From: an uncultured Caulobacterales bacterium
GTDB lineage: Bacteria > Pseudomonadota > Alphaproteobacteria > Caulobacterales > Maricaulaceae
Reading direction: 5' to 3'
Assembly (NCBI GenBank): GCA_937927825.1
Contig: CALFWV010000038.1
Location: 1-33,212 of the forward strand
Length of the DNA stretch: 33,212 nt
Below, one piece after another: positions 8,357 through 15,778 of this stretch; within the stretch, counting starts at the first letter, position 1; every line of letters starts with the position of its first letter. Below the pieces are notes generated by a model. The model was not told the origin of the DNA and searched no databases. It saw only the letters and a list, made by a program, of their open reading frames with translations. The position numbers and the translations under genes are program-made.

Positions 8357-8733
8357 GTTGTGCCTCGCATAAGGAAAAGCCCCAGCGCGACAGCGGCAAT
8401 TGACAAAATGACAGAAGCGCCAACATACCCGATAAATAGGCCATACGCTTTCGTTTCCAACATCCGCATGGCGTCGAGGGAAAAAGCGGAAAAGGTCGTA
8501 AATCCGCCGAGAACGCCGACCCCGGCGAACAAGCGAATTGTATTCGCACCGGATGGCATCTCGCGAACGAGCCACCCGACTAATAAGCCCATCAATAATG
8601 CGCCAATGAGGTTGGCCAACAGGGTTCCTACGGGAAAACCCGGGCCGAATATCCTAAGAGTGAGCATACCCAGGCCGTGACGTGCGCTTGCGCCAATGGC
8701 GCCGCCCAATGCAACTGTCAGAAAACTCGTCAT
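8353..8733 (-). CDS. crcB: CrcB/Fluc fluoride channel
   Basis: Product of 126 residues with four hydrophobic helices, the usual Fluc size. Fluc channels are dual-topology dimers that export fluoride across the inner membrane. Visible signatures are GAIGASARHGLG, GTLLANLIGALLMG with the conserved asparagine, and GGFTTFSAFSLDA with the phenylalanine/threonine pore motif. A strong AGGAGG lies just upstream of the ATG. It is the first gene of the overlapping run crcB, pseudouridine synthase, TPR/oxygenase, ATP12, OsmC, CPA2. Only about 35 bp separate it from the terminator of the gene behind it, so there is no room for a full fluoride riboswitch. Confidence 0.94.
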   Translation of the reverse strand: MTSFLTVALGGAIGASARHGLGMLTLRIFGPGFPVGTLLANLIGALLMGLLVGWLVREMPSGANTIRLFAGVGVLGGFTTFSAFSLDAMRMLETKAYGLFIGYVGASVILSIAAVALGLFLMRGTT

Positions 8734-8768
8734 GCCGCCTCCTAGCGGTGACCCACCATAAGGCCAAC

Positions 8769-8795
8769 AAAAAAGCGGGACCCGAAGGCCCCGCT
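8769..8795 (-). terminator. intrinsic terminator of the DUF1508-repeat gene
   Basis: On the minus strand a nine-pair stem AGCGGGGCC / GGTCCCGCT (one G-U pair) closes a TTCG tetraloop and is followed by six T (complement of 8769-8774). It stands 22 nt after the stop at 8818 and isolates crcB from read-through. Confidence 0.88.
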
Positions 8796-8817
8796 CAACA
8801 GTTAGAAAAGATTGTGA

Positions 8818-11340
8818 TTAAGGCTGACACACATACATGTAGTTGCCGCATCGCTTCATGAAATGAACATCTGCTCCATTCGCAGAGCGCACTTTAAACG
8901 CTTCCAAATGGCTTGGGTCATTCACGTTCAATGTTGAGAACTGCAAAGCATGTTCAGTCCCGAAACCCAGCAAGCCTGATGTCCCCTTTGGCAGAGTATC
9001 ATTGCTAAACATGGAAGCGTCCATATTCACAAAACTGCCATGCCCCAAAGATTTGGCCAAAAGATCCAAGAAAGACTTGTCACGCGGGCTCGTGCGATAT
9101 TTCACTTGCAAGCGACGGAAAAACTCGTCCGGCGTATATGTCAAAGAATTACCAAATTGCGGGTTTGTTCCAAGTCGTCCCACATTCTTCAAGGTCATCC
9201 CACTGACGTCAAATAAAGGATTTGATGAGGGCCCACAAACTCGGTCCGCCACAGACGGCGCCAACATTTTAGAACCATTTCGGCCGGATGTGCTGTTTGC
9301 CACCGAGATTTCGGGAGATACGCCTGTGATTGTCGTCCCAGCCGCAGTGAGGGTCCCGACTTTGGATTCGACAGGACATTCAGCCAAATCTGCCGCGGTC
9401 GAGCCGTCCCAACACTCAAAGTCTTTCACGATCGGTTGAACCGGACATTGAGAGAGAGCTTCCGCAAAGCTGTCGTCCCAACATGTCACTTTTGCAGGAC
9501 ACGTTTGATTGTCTTTCGCTTTCGACCCATCCCAACATGTGACCATAGCGGCAGGGGTCGCCATTTCGGTTGTTGCGGCCGTCGGTATCGTTTTCGCGCT
9601 CTTATCGCCGCTTGCGCAGGTCTTGAACAAAAACAGCATTGCCAACAGAGCCAGCAACCCCATCAGAACCCATTTAAGCCATCCCCATATGCCTCCGCCT
9701 CCGGACGCAGCTGCAGCAGTTTCGACCGAAACAGCTGCAGCTGCTATAGGTGCGCCCGTGACGGGGGCGGCGGTCGTCGATGCTGCAGGCGCAGCAGCCA
9801 CCGGCGCTACAGGTTCAGATTTAGATGCAGCGCCCATTGCAGCAGCTCCGGTCACAGCGGTGGTTCCCAGGGCTGCCGCAGCGATTGGTGCAGTTTTCAC
9901 AGGAGCCGGTTTCGGCTCTATAGGTTCGTCAGAAACGGCAGATTTTTTTACTGTCGCCGGTTTAGACGCCGCGGCACCCGCCGCCAACCCCGCCGCAGTG
10001 GCAGCTCCTGCAGCCATTGGCACCACAGGCGGTTTGGTTTTAGGTTTGGATTTAACGGGCTTTGGTTTTGACGTCGCCGGTTTGGCGACTGTTTTGGCCT
10101 TTACGGGGACAACGACAGGTTTAGCTTTTTTTATAGCGGCGCGCTTACGGGTTCCCATCAGATATCCGGCGACAGCAGCCGCATTTGCGGCAGATCCATA
10201 TCCCACGGATCGCGCTATTTCTTTATTATTGCCGGCCCGCAATGCGAAACCTTCTTTGCCATCCGCGCGTTTGCCGAACACGTACCGGCTTTCCGTCTTC
10301 ATATTCTTTTCCACGGAAGCCATCCCTTTGTCGCGGATAGCCGCCGTTGGGTAACCTTCTGAAATCAGCGCGAGTTTATCATTTTCAAAGTAAACGAAAT
10401 AATGCTCTCCATCATTGCCTTTGAAGGTTTCAAATCCTTCTTTTTTTCCCGTCGTGGCCTTCTTATAAAAGCCAATCGGCATATAGTTTTGTTCGACATT
10501 ACCGGCCCGGGGTTTTGTCGTCTCGCCGCGCAAACTCGCCGCACCCTGTTGAGCTTTGGCCTTTGTCGAATACCAACGCGACGTCGCAATTTCCTGATGA
10601 TTGGCTGCATTAATGTCAAAATAATGCTTGCCGTTTTTATGCGTATGATACTGATATGCCGTTTTTCGCGGCATATTTTTCTTCACAGAGGCTATTCCAC
10701 CGTCCCGCCCAGCTTTAGACGTGTAGCTTTCTGAAATCAGAACGATTTCTCCATTTTTATTATAGTGAAAATATGACGCTCCCTCATGCTCGAAACTGTT
10801 AAATCCTTCTCTATTTCCGCCATGCTTTTGATAAAACGCGAGCGGCTTATAATTCTCAATCCTTTGGTCGGATGAGGTAAAAGCCGCCTTAGCGGTAGCC
10901 GTCTTCGCAGATGCATTGATTTTTGGTTTGACCGGGGCCTTTTTCGCAACCGGTTTCTTAGGCGTGGCTTTCGGGGCTTTGGCTTTACCGGTCAAACGCT
11001 CTGCGATTTGCTGAGCCTGTGTCGCGCTACCATAGCTTGGGCTAATTGCGATTTCTTGACCATTGCCGGCCTTTAAGGCGAAACCATGATTTTTGGCACC
11101 GCGCTTTTCAAAGACATATCTTTTTGCGAGTTTTTCGTTCTTCTTAACGGATTCAATTCCGTTGTCCCGGCCCGCTGCGCTTGTATAAGCTTGGCTAAGC
11201 ATTGCGATATTTCCGTCGATATAACGACAGAAATAATAGTCTTTTTCTTTTTGGAATTTGGAAAACCCGGCGGTCTTCGCTTTGGTATTCTCCGCATAAA
11301 ATTTGACGGATTTATACTCGTCCGATTTACGTTCAGCCAT
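8818..11340 (-). CDS. large membrane protein with tandem DUF1508-like repeats and CWD(G/D)S repeats
   Basis: Product of 840 residues. Residues 1-397 hold three similar double units, each with two DUF1508 (YegP-like) modules: a first with the pattern GFxxF...YYF...G.I.LISE.YTSxAGRDxGI.SVxKN and a second with RY.F.K...G..FAL.AGN..EIA.S..Y.S. Residues about 400-548 are low-complexity Ala/Pro/Lys. One hydrophobic helix follows (about 550-572, WVLMGLLALLAMLFLF). After it come three cysteine repeats: CWDGSKAKDNQTCP, CWDDSFAEALSQCP and CWDGSTAADLAECP (about 590-655). The last ~150 residues form a domain I do not recognise, ending with two cysteines (RCGNYMYVCQP). With no signal peptide the repeats are probably cytoplasmic and the cysteine-rich part periplasmic. 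GAGGGG precedes the ATG. Function is unknown. Confidence 0.88.
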   Translation of the reverse strand: MAERKSDEYKSVKFYAENTKAKTAGFSKFQKEKDYYFCRYIDGNIAMLSQAYTSAAGRDNGIESVKKNEKLAKRYVFEKRGAKNHGFALKAGNGQEIAISPSYGSATQAQQIAERLTGKAKAPKATPKKPVAKKAPVKPKINASAKTATAKAAFTSSDQRIENYKPLAFYQKHGGNREGFNSFEHEGASYFHYNKNGEIVLISESYTSKAGRDGGIASVKKNMPRKTAYQYHTHKNGKHYFDINAANHQEIATSRWYSTKAKAQQGAASLRGETTKPRAGNVEQNYMPIGFYKKATTGKKEGFETFKGNDGEHYFVYFENDKLALISEGYPTAAIRDKGMASVEKNMKTESRYVFGKRADGKEGFALRAGNNKEIARSVGYGSAANAAAVAGYLMGTRKRAAIKKAKPVVVPVKAKTVAKPATSKPKPVKSKPKTKPPVVPMAAGAATAAGLAAGAAASKPATVKKSAVSDEPIEPKPAPVKTAPIAAAALGTTAVTGAAAMGAASKSEPVAPVAAAPAASTTAAPVTGAPIAAAAVSVETAAAASGGGGIWGWLKWVLMGLLALLAMLFLFKTCASGDKSAKTIPTAATTEMATPAAMVTCWDGSKAKDNQTCPAKVTCWDDSFAEALSQCPVQPIVKDFECWDGSTAADLAECPVESKVGTLTAAGTTITGVSPEISVANSTSGRNGSKMLAPSVADRVCGPSSNPLFDVSGMTLKNVGRLGTNPQFGNSLTYTPDEFFRRLQVKYRTSPRDKSFLDLLAKSLGHGSFVNMDASMFSNDTLPKGTSGLLGFGTEHALQFSTLNVNDPSHLEAFKVRSANGADVHFMKRCGNYMYVCQP

Positions 11341-11467
11341 GACTCTTTATCCCCTCATCAGCCCAGTGTTCACTAGGCGCGCAGCTACAGGAAAGTAAAT
11401 GAATACTTCCTGAGCGGGAATATTAACCAAGGTAAGACCGTCTTATCGCGTATTTGCGTCTTGGATC

Positions 11468-12886
11468 TCAATTTTGAGGTGGAAGATACCGAATAGGCAA
11501 TGCCCCAATTCGACCATCGCGATCAATTTGAACATCCCAAACGACATCCACGGGCTCCGATAAAAGTATGGATTCCAATTGACGCGAGGAGGTGATGGGT
11601 GCGCCGTTTACGTCGAGGATTAAATCGCCCGGACGCAATCTATTATAATTTGCAGCGGAGCCGCGCCGCACTTTCAACACCATCACTCCCTCAAGATAAG
11701 GGTCAAACCCTAGTTCCTCTCCGAGTGCGGGGCTCATATTAACAATCACCGCGCCGTTAAAGGGATGAACGCCCTCAAGTTTGCGCTCGTCCCGAGGCGG
11801 CGTTTCTTGCGGTGTATCGACGCGAACCCGTGCCTTGCGGTTCCGTCCATCCCGGACATATTCAACGTCTACCGTCTCGCGTGGCCTGAGCGTGGCCAGT
11901 TTAAACCGCAAGCCGCTGTCATCATTCACATCCGTTCCGTCAACTTTCAGGATGACATCCCCTTTATCCAAGCCCGCTTTATCAGCCGGTCCGCCGTCGA
12001 GAAGTTCGTTGATGACTGCCCCCTTGGCTCGGTCGAGGCCGAGTGCCGCTGCCATCGTCGCGTCGACACTATTTGTGCGTGCGCCAATCCACGGACGGAC
12101 AATGCGGCCTTCTGATAGCGCCGAATCAATGGCACGCTCGACGAGCTCGGCTGGAATGGCAAATCCAATACCGTTCGACCCGCCGGAACGTGAGAAAATT
12201 GCAGTGTTCACACCAATTAATTCACCTTGTAAATTCACGAGCGCACCGCCTGAGTTACCGGGGTTAACCGCGGCATCCGTTTGGATGGCACTCGAAATAT
12301 CGGAGACATTTGTTCGTCCCAGCGCGGAGATGATGCCCGAAGTCACCGTTTGGCCGACGCCGAAAGGGTTACCAATCGCAAGGACGATGTCGCCGATTTC
12401 AGGGCTTGTGTCAGCGCCGACCCGTAAACTTGGCATTTTTTCGCCATTTGTATCTATGCGTAACACCGCTAAATCTGTTTCTTCGTCTTGCGCCACGACT
12501 TCAGCTGAAAACTCACGACGGTCATTCAACACGACCTTTAACTCGTCGGCCCCCTTCACAACATGGGCGTTGGTGACGATAATGCCATTGCCCCGCACAA
12601 TCACCCCGGAGCCAAGGGAACTTTCGACTCTTTCGCGCGGCGCTCTTTGCATACCAAACATTTGATCGAAAAAGGATGAGCGGCTGCGCGTTCGAACCGT
12701 ACGCGAGGTAAAAATGTTCACAACCGCGGGCGCGGTCTGTTTCACAACGGGAGAGTAAGAGAGCTGAACTTGGGCCTGCGACGACGGAACGACGCGCGTT
12801 ACATCTGTGGGGGCCTGTTCCGCAAGTGCAGTGGCGGGACCGCCCAAAAGCGCGGTGCCAAGAAGATAGGGGAGCCAGTTTTTCAT
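11468..12886 (-). CDS. DegP/DegQ-like periplasmic serine endoprotease (Do family)
   Basis: Product of 472 residues that degrades or refolds damaged envelope proteins. A signal peptide (cleavage expected after ALA, about residue 22) is followed by a trypsin-like domain with the complete triad: H108 in TNAHVV, D138 in ETDLAVLRID and S212 in GNSGGAL. Two PDZ domains follow (about 255-355 and 375-470; motifs KAGLDKGDVILKVDG and NRLRPGDLILDVNG). The short LA-loop and total length are closer to DegQ than to E. coli DegP. The ATG at 12886 lacks a strong ribosome-binding site and is preceded by a GC-rich hairpin at 12905-12930. It lies downstream of the BlaI/M56 group on the same strand, but about 110-185 bp away. 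Confidence 0.93.
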   Translation of the reverse strand: MKNWLPYLLGTALLGGPATALAEQAPTDVTRVVPSSQAQVQLSYSPVVKQTAPAVVNIFTSRTVRTRSRSSFFDQMFGMQRAPRERVESSLGSGVIVRGNGIIVTNAHVVKGADELKVVLNDRREFSAEVVAQDEETDLAVLRIDTNGEKMPSLRVGADTSPEIGDIVLAIGNPFGVGQTVTSGIISALGRTNVSDISSAIQTDAAVNPGNSGGALVNLQGELIGVNTAIFSRSGGSNGIGFAIPAELVERAIDSALSEGRIVRPWIGARTNSVDATMAAALGLDRAKGAVINELLDGGPADKAGLDKGDVILKVDGTDVNDDSGLRFKLATLRPRETVDVEYVRDGRNRKARVRVDTPQETPPRDERKLEGVHPFNGAVIVNMSPALGEELGFDPYLEGVMVLKVRRGSAANYNRLRPGDLILDVNGAPITSSRQLESILLSEPVDVVWDVQIDRDGRIGALPIRYLPPQN

Positions 12887-12904
12887 AAGTTCGATATAAG
12901 AGCA

Positions 12905-12930
12905 CCTGCCCCCGGGTTCAAAGGGGCAGG
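12905..12930 (-). promoter_or_regulatory. GC-rich hairpin just upstream of the DegP-like gene
   Basis: Arms CCTGCCCC (12905-12912) and GGGGCAGG (12923-12930) pair perfectly around a ten-base loop. On the minus strand the stem ends 18 nt before the start codon and is not followed by a T-run, so it is not an ordinary terminator. It may be a leader structure. The role is not known. Confidence 0.4.
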
Positions 12931-13071
12931 CGCAGAAACTTGCGAGGCTTTAATCCAAACAAGTTCGCACTTTTGTTCGAATGACGGCCCAAGTCTTATT
13001 CTTTGACGCCCGGCGAGCGACTTTCAGCCGCGTCCAATGACTTCTGCGCGCTTTCAATATCCCTAAGCGCA

Positions 13072-13635
13072 TTACTTACGACTATCGACGACAGCCTTTG
13101 GCAGAGGCAAAATCGTACATTGTACGCTGGCCGTTCCCCATGAATATGTCGCCCGCATGACAGAAAGAAGCTCTCCATTTTCTTTTTTACAGCGCTGTAA
13201 AAATTCCGGTATTGAGTCTTTCACTTCTTTAACATTTTTAATCGGAATGCTACTTTTCAGATTGATGATTTTATCTTCAGCATTATAGTTCGCGATAAAT
13301 TTACTAACGTCTTTGATCATAAAATCTGTGACAATTTCTTTACCCACTTGTCCTGAAGACAATCTATTCAATCTAGTTTGCAACTCAAAGATTTCTGTAT
13401 CCGTAAAGTCCGGTATGACAGTTATTGTCGTGCCCAAATCAATTTGAGATACTGTTTTAGCTATCGTAAGCGGTGCACTTGCGATTGCGATCACACCCAT
13501 GGCACTGAGCGCAAAAGAGCGGCTCAACCATGTCGTTGGTCTGGCACGACCAAGCGTTTCGAGGCGATCCGCAACCGGATGGACCATGCCCAAAGTGAGG
13601 GGGTTGGACACCCCAAAGTTCAGTAGATTTTTCAT
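13072..13635 (-). CDS. membrane-anchored protein, probably the detached C-terminal part of the M56 sensor
   Basis: Product of 187 residues. The ATG at 13635 starts 1 nt after the M56 protease stop and has AAGGAG upstream. Residues about 17-60 (HPVADRLETLGRARPTTW, then the hydrophobic SFALSAMGVIAIASAPLTIA) resemble the region that follows the protease domain within single-chain M56/BlaR1-like proteins of this class. The remainder, probably periplasmic, has no domain I recognise; it contains two cysteines. The frame ends at AVVDSRK. The other frame of the same strand continues open to 12996 with protein-like residues (NALRDIESAQKSLDAAESR), so the true C-terminus may be lost by a frameshift. The relation to the M56 protein is inference from position and pattern. 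Confidence 0.7.
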   Translation of the reverse strand: MKNLLNFGVSNPLTLGMVHPVADRLETLGRARPTTWLSRSFALSAMGVIAIASAPLTIAKTVSQIDLGTTITVIPDFTDTEIFELQTRLNRLSSGQVGKEIVTDFMIKDVSKFIANYNAEDKIINLKSSIPIKNVKEVKDSIPEFLQRCKKENGELLSVMRATYSWGTASVQCTILPLPKAVVDSRK

Positions 13636-13636
13636 T

Positions 13637-14557
13637 TCAGTCTCCTTTTGAAATTTCGGAATCAGCCTCTGCCAGAGACAAGGCTAAATGGGTGACCTTC
13701 CCCGCCGGGCCGCGGTCTTGGCGGACGGCTTTAACGAGAGTTTCCGCATAGGAATGGGCTGTTTCAACGCCCGTAACCCTCACCACAAACGCATCACAGG
13801 CCGCTTCCTGATCGCCGCGTAATTTGTGAGACGCATAATGCACTAACGGGTTTGGCCAATTCAGGGCGCGAAACATCAAGGTCGCCAAGGCCGCCCAAAG
13901 ATCAAAGCGTTTAATATGGGCAAATTCATGGACAAGCGCGAAATATCTTTGTTGCGGCTCGAAAGTTTCATCAAAATGATTTGGCACAATAACCAAGGGA
14001 TTGAACACGCCCGTGACAAGCGGGCCAATCTTGCCGGATGCCACCCGAACTTTTGGTCGTTTGCGCAGACCAACTCGATTTGCCGCGCGATCGATTTCTG
14101 AGGTCAGCCGCGCATTTGGCTCAAAACTCTGCGCGACCAAGTGAGACTTATACCGAGCTTGTTGACTAAGCTGGTATCCCAACCAAAGCGTCGCAACGCT
14201 AACCCAAACACTGAGAAGTATGATGCCCCATTGGATAGGCTCTGTCGGTGCAAGCTGCGCGGGGGCAAAAACGTCAGTTTCCCCATTAAACGGGGAATAC
14301 CTATTTGCAGGAACCTCGAGCGGCGACGCAAGAGTGGGCGTCTTAGAGGACAATTGCAGAAATTCAGGCACCCAGCGCTGAGGAATTGAAAAGCCGGGCA
14401 TGCACATCCGAATGAGCGGCAGGCTCCATAAGGCATAGGCCGCATTCGCACCAAAAATCCGCCCAAAAGGTCGCCGGATCACGAGGATAAACCCTATCAA
14501 AAGGCTGACACTCAGCCCCGTTTGGACGACCCAAGCCTGAAGCGCCTCCAGAGTCAT
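13637..14557 (-). CDS. M56 family (BlaR1/MecR1-like) membrane metallopeptidase
   Basis: Product of 306 residues. BlaR1-type proteins are inner-membrane sensors whose zinc protease domain leads to inactivation of a BlaI-type repressor. Here there are two N-terminal helices (about 10-27 and 38-55), a third (about 110-130) and the protease domain with HEFAH (H210, E211, H214) and a downstream acidic ligand candidate in GDQEAACDAF (E251). The ATG overlaps the repressor stop as ATGA. The chain stops soon after the protease region, without the usual C-terminal membrane segment and sensor part, and the next gene begins after 1 nt. No penicillin-binding sensor domain is visible, so the signal need not be a beta-lactam. 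Confidence 0.88.
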   Translation of the reverse strand: MTLEALQAWVVQTGLSVSLLIGFILVIRRPFGRIFGANAAYALWSLPLIRMCMPGFSIPQRWVPEFLQLSSKTPTLASPLEVPANRYSPFNGETDVFAPAQLAPTEPIQWGIILLSVWVSVATLWLGYQLSQQARYKSHLVAQSFEPNARLTSEIDRAANRVGLRKRPKVRVASGKIGPLVTGVFNPLVIVPNHFDETFEPQQRYFALVHEFAHIKRFDLWAALATLMFRALNWPNPLVHYASHKLRGDQEAACDAFVVRVTGVETAHSYAETLVKAVRQDRGPAGKVTHLALSLAEADSEISKGD

Positions 14558-14922
14558 TTCTTCAATTTTTCCAACAACGCCTCAATCTCGGCGATATCGG
14601 TCTCGGTCAGGCCGTCACCTTCTGCCAAATGGGCAACGAGCGGCGCGGCGCGGCCACCAAAAAGACGGTCTGCAAAACGCCGCGTCGCCGGACCGGCATA
14701 TCCGTCGCGTGAGATTGAAGGCGTATAGAGAAACCGCCTACCGTCAGGCTCCGTGGTCAAGGCTCCCTTTTCCACAAGACGCGATAAAAGTGTTTTAATT
14801 GTTCGGGCCGACCAATCTTTCTTATCGTGCAACCTAGCGACCACCTCCGCCGAACCTAAGGGAGCTTCGCGCCATAACACATCCATGACGTCGAGTTCGG
14901 ATTGACTAATTTTGAGTTTCAC
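14554..14922 (-). CDS. BlaI/MecI/CopY family transcriptional repressor
   Basis: Product of 122 residues. A winged helix-turn-helix domain (about 1-75; SQSELDVMDVLWREAPLGSAEVV and WSARTIKTLLSRLVEKGAL) is followed by the C-terminal dimerisation helices (LTETDIAEIEALLEKL). The start is a GTG at 14922 with AAAGG about 10 nt upstream. The stop overlaps the M56 gene start (ATGA). In this family the paired membrane protease causes cleavage of the repressor, releasing its own operon. Two matching operator sites lie in the promoter directly upstream, so autoregulation is very likely. Confidence 0.93.
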   Translation of the reverse strand: MKLKISQSELDVMDVLWREAPLGSAEVVARLHDKKDWSARTIKTLLSRLVEKGALTTEPDGRRFLYTPSISRDGYAGPATRRFADRLFGGRAAPLVAHLAEGDGLTETDIAEIEALLEKLKK

Positions 14923-14935
14923 ACTGACTGCCTTT

Positions 14936-14977
14936 GATTACAGACGTAGTCATATAAGTGACCACAGATGTAGTCAA
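14936..14977 (-). promoter_or_regulatory. blaI-type promoter with two operators
   Basis: Minus-strand -35 TTGACT (complement of 14972-14977) and -10 TATGAC (complement of 14949-14954) are 17 nt apart. Two related 16-bp sites overlap them: GACTACATCTGTGGTC (complement of 14960-14975) between -35 and -10, and GACTACGTCTGTAATC (complement of 14936-14951) over the -10/start. Both are imperfect palindromes with the core TAC(A/G)TCTGT(G/A), resembling the TACAnnTGTA core known for BlaI/MecI operators. Their centres are 24 bp apart. Repressor binding here would block its own promoter. Confidence 0.8.
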
Positions 14978-14980
14978 CTT

Positions 14981-15014
14981 AAAAAACAAGAAAGCCCGAA
15001 CCGAAGTCCGGGCT
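14981..15014 (-). terminator. intrinsic terminator of the 15043-15495 gene
   Basis: On the minus strand a nine-pair stem (AGCCCGGAC / GTTCGGGCT, with one G-U pair) closes a TTCG tetraloop at 14993-15014 and runs into TTTCTTGTTTTTT. It ends the upstream secreted-protein transcript just before the repressor promoter. Confidence 0.88.
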
Positions 15015-15042
15015 ATCGCAATTAAGGCCGGCTTAAAAAGGC

Positions 15043-15495
15043 TTAGTTATTCAAAGAGGCGGCATGAGGCATGCCGTTAAAAATCGGGTCTAGATAGGTA
15101 GACCGCTGCCCCCCCTCCCAATTTGAAACATTTTTAATACAAAAACGCACGACTTCCGGCGTTTCGCCGCGACGTGCGCGCTTCGTTTCAGCGCGTTCAA
15201 AGGCACGAATTTCAGACAAGCTACTCGCGCGTCCATTGGCACAGGCGGAGATAATTTCATTCGGCGTTGTATTCGGAACTTGGGTGAATTCTGCACGGTT
15301 ATAAGCGCGATAATTTACGCTCACATAATTACCGGACAGATATTTAACAAAAATCATCCGGCGGTATTCCGGATTGTCGCTGGGTCCTGTCTCAATCAAG
15401 AGAGTCGGACTAACATCAGCCGATTGCGCAAAAGCCGGCGCGGCACCGAACGAAAGAAGAGCTGCGGTAAGCGCCGTGTTGATAAATAGTTTCAT
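15043..15495 (-). CDS. secreted protein of unknown function
   Basis: Product of 150 residues. The start at 15495 is preferred over 15522 because it opens directly with a signal peptide (MKLFINTALTAALLSFGAAPAFA, cleavage after AFA). The mature part of about 127 residues has no domain I recognise; it carries two cysteines (SACANGR and RFCIKN) that could form a disulphide. It is a single-gene unit, followed by its own terminator, with an imperfect palindrome 73 bp upstream. Likely periplasmic. Confidence 0.75.
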   Translation of the reverse strand: MKLFINTALTAALLSFGAAPAFAQSADVSPTLLIETGPSDNPEYRRMIFVKYLSGNYVSVNYRAYNRAEFTQVPNTTPNEIISACANGRASSLSEIRAFERAETKRARRGETPEVVRFCIKNVSNWEGGQRSTYLDPIFNGMPHAASLNN

Positions 15496-15567
15496 AGAAT
15501 GTCTCACACAGATAAAATTCACGACCTCCCATAAGCAAGATTAAGGCCGAATGCAGGTGTAATTATT

Positions 15568-15581
15568 TTAATGTGCATTAA
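15568..15581. promoter_or_regulatory. palindrome TTAATG-TG-CATTAA
   Basis: Arms of six bases are perfectly symmetric around a TG centre. It sits 73 bp upstream of the secreted-protein start on the minus strand. The TTAA-N6-TTAA spacing is close to, but not equal to, the CtrA consensus (TTAA-N7-TTAA). Possible operator, unproven. Confidence 0.3.
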
Positions 15582-15694
15582 CCTTAGCTGAAAATCAGGG
15601 GCTCCAGCGAAAAGCATTCAACCGCGACATGTGGGGCGCACATCGGCTTCTCATTTCAGGAGAATTTTAGACCCACATTGGCGAGAGTTTGGGC

Positions 15695-15750
15695 AGGGGC
15701 CAAGCTGTGGCTTTTTGCCCTAACTGTCATTGCGAAAAGAGCTTGCCCCT
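15695..15750. repeat. inverted repeat in the 15496-15778 intergenic region
   Basis: AGGGGC-C-AAGCT (15695-15706) pairs with AGCTTGCCCCT (15740-15750), leaving one bulged base and about 33 nt between the arms. No flanking T-run is visible. It lies 28 bp ahead of the gene at 15779. The rest of this roughly 280-bp gap shows no gene. Confidence 0.35.
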
Positions 15751-15778
15751 AAATCATAGATAGGGCGAAGCTGGGACC

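Noticed and set aside
8357-8575. N-terminal extension of the pseudouridine synthase
   Set aside because: It lies wholly inside crcB in another frame, and the S4 domain begins right after ATG 8356.
8734-8768. Fluoride riboswitch before crcB
   Set aside because: Only about 35 nt lie between the upstream terminator and the start, too little for the crcB RNA motif. The ACCGC-like string is not enough.
9509-10354. Long plus-strand open frame of 281 codons, Ala/Gly rich
   Set aside because: It is antisense to the Ala/Pro/Lys linker and repeats of the 840-residue protein; GC-biased Ala codons give open reverse frames. It has no ribosome-binding site and no domain.
11341-11467. AAGACCGTCTT palindrome as a terminator of the DegP-like neighbour
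   Set aside because: No T-run on either strand and short arms; left unannotated.
11781-12665. Plus-strand open frame of 294 codons
   Set aside because: Antisense to the DegP-like gene with its complete catalytic triad and PDZ domains; Ser/Pro/Arg-rich composition is that of a shadow.
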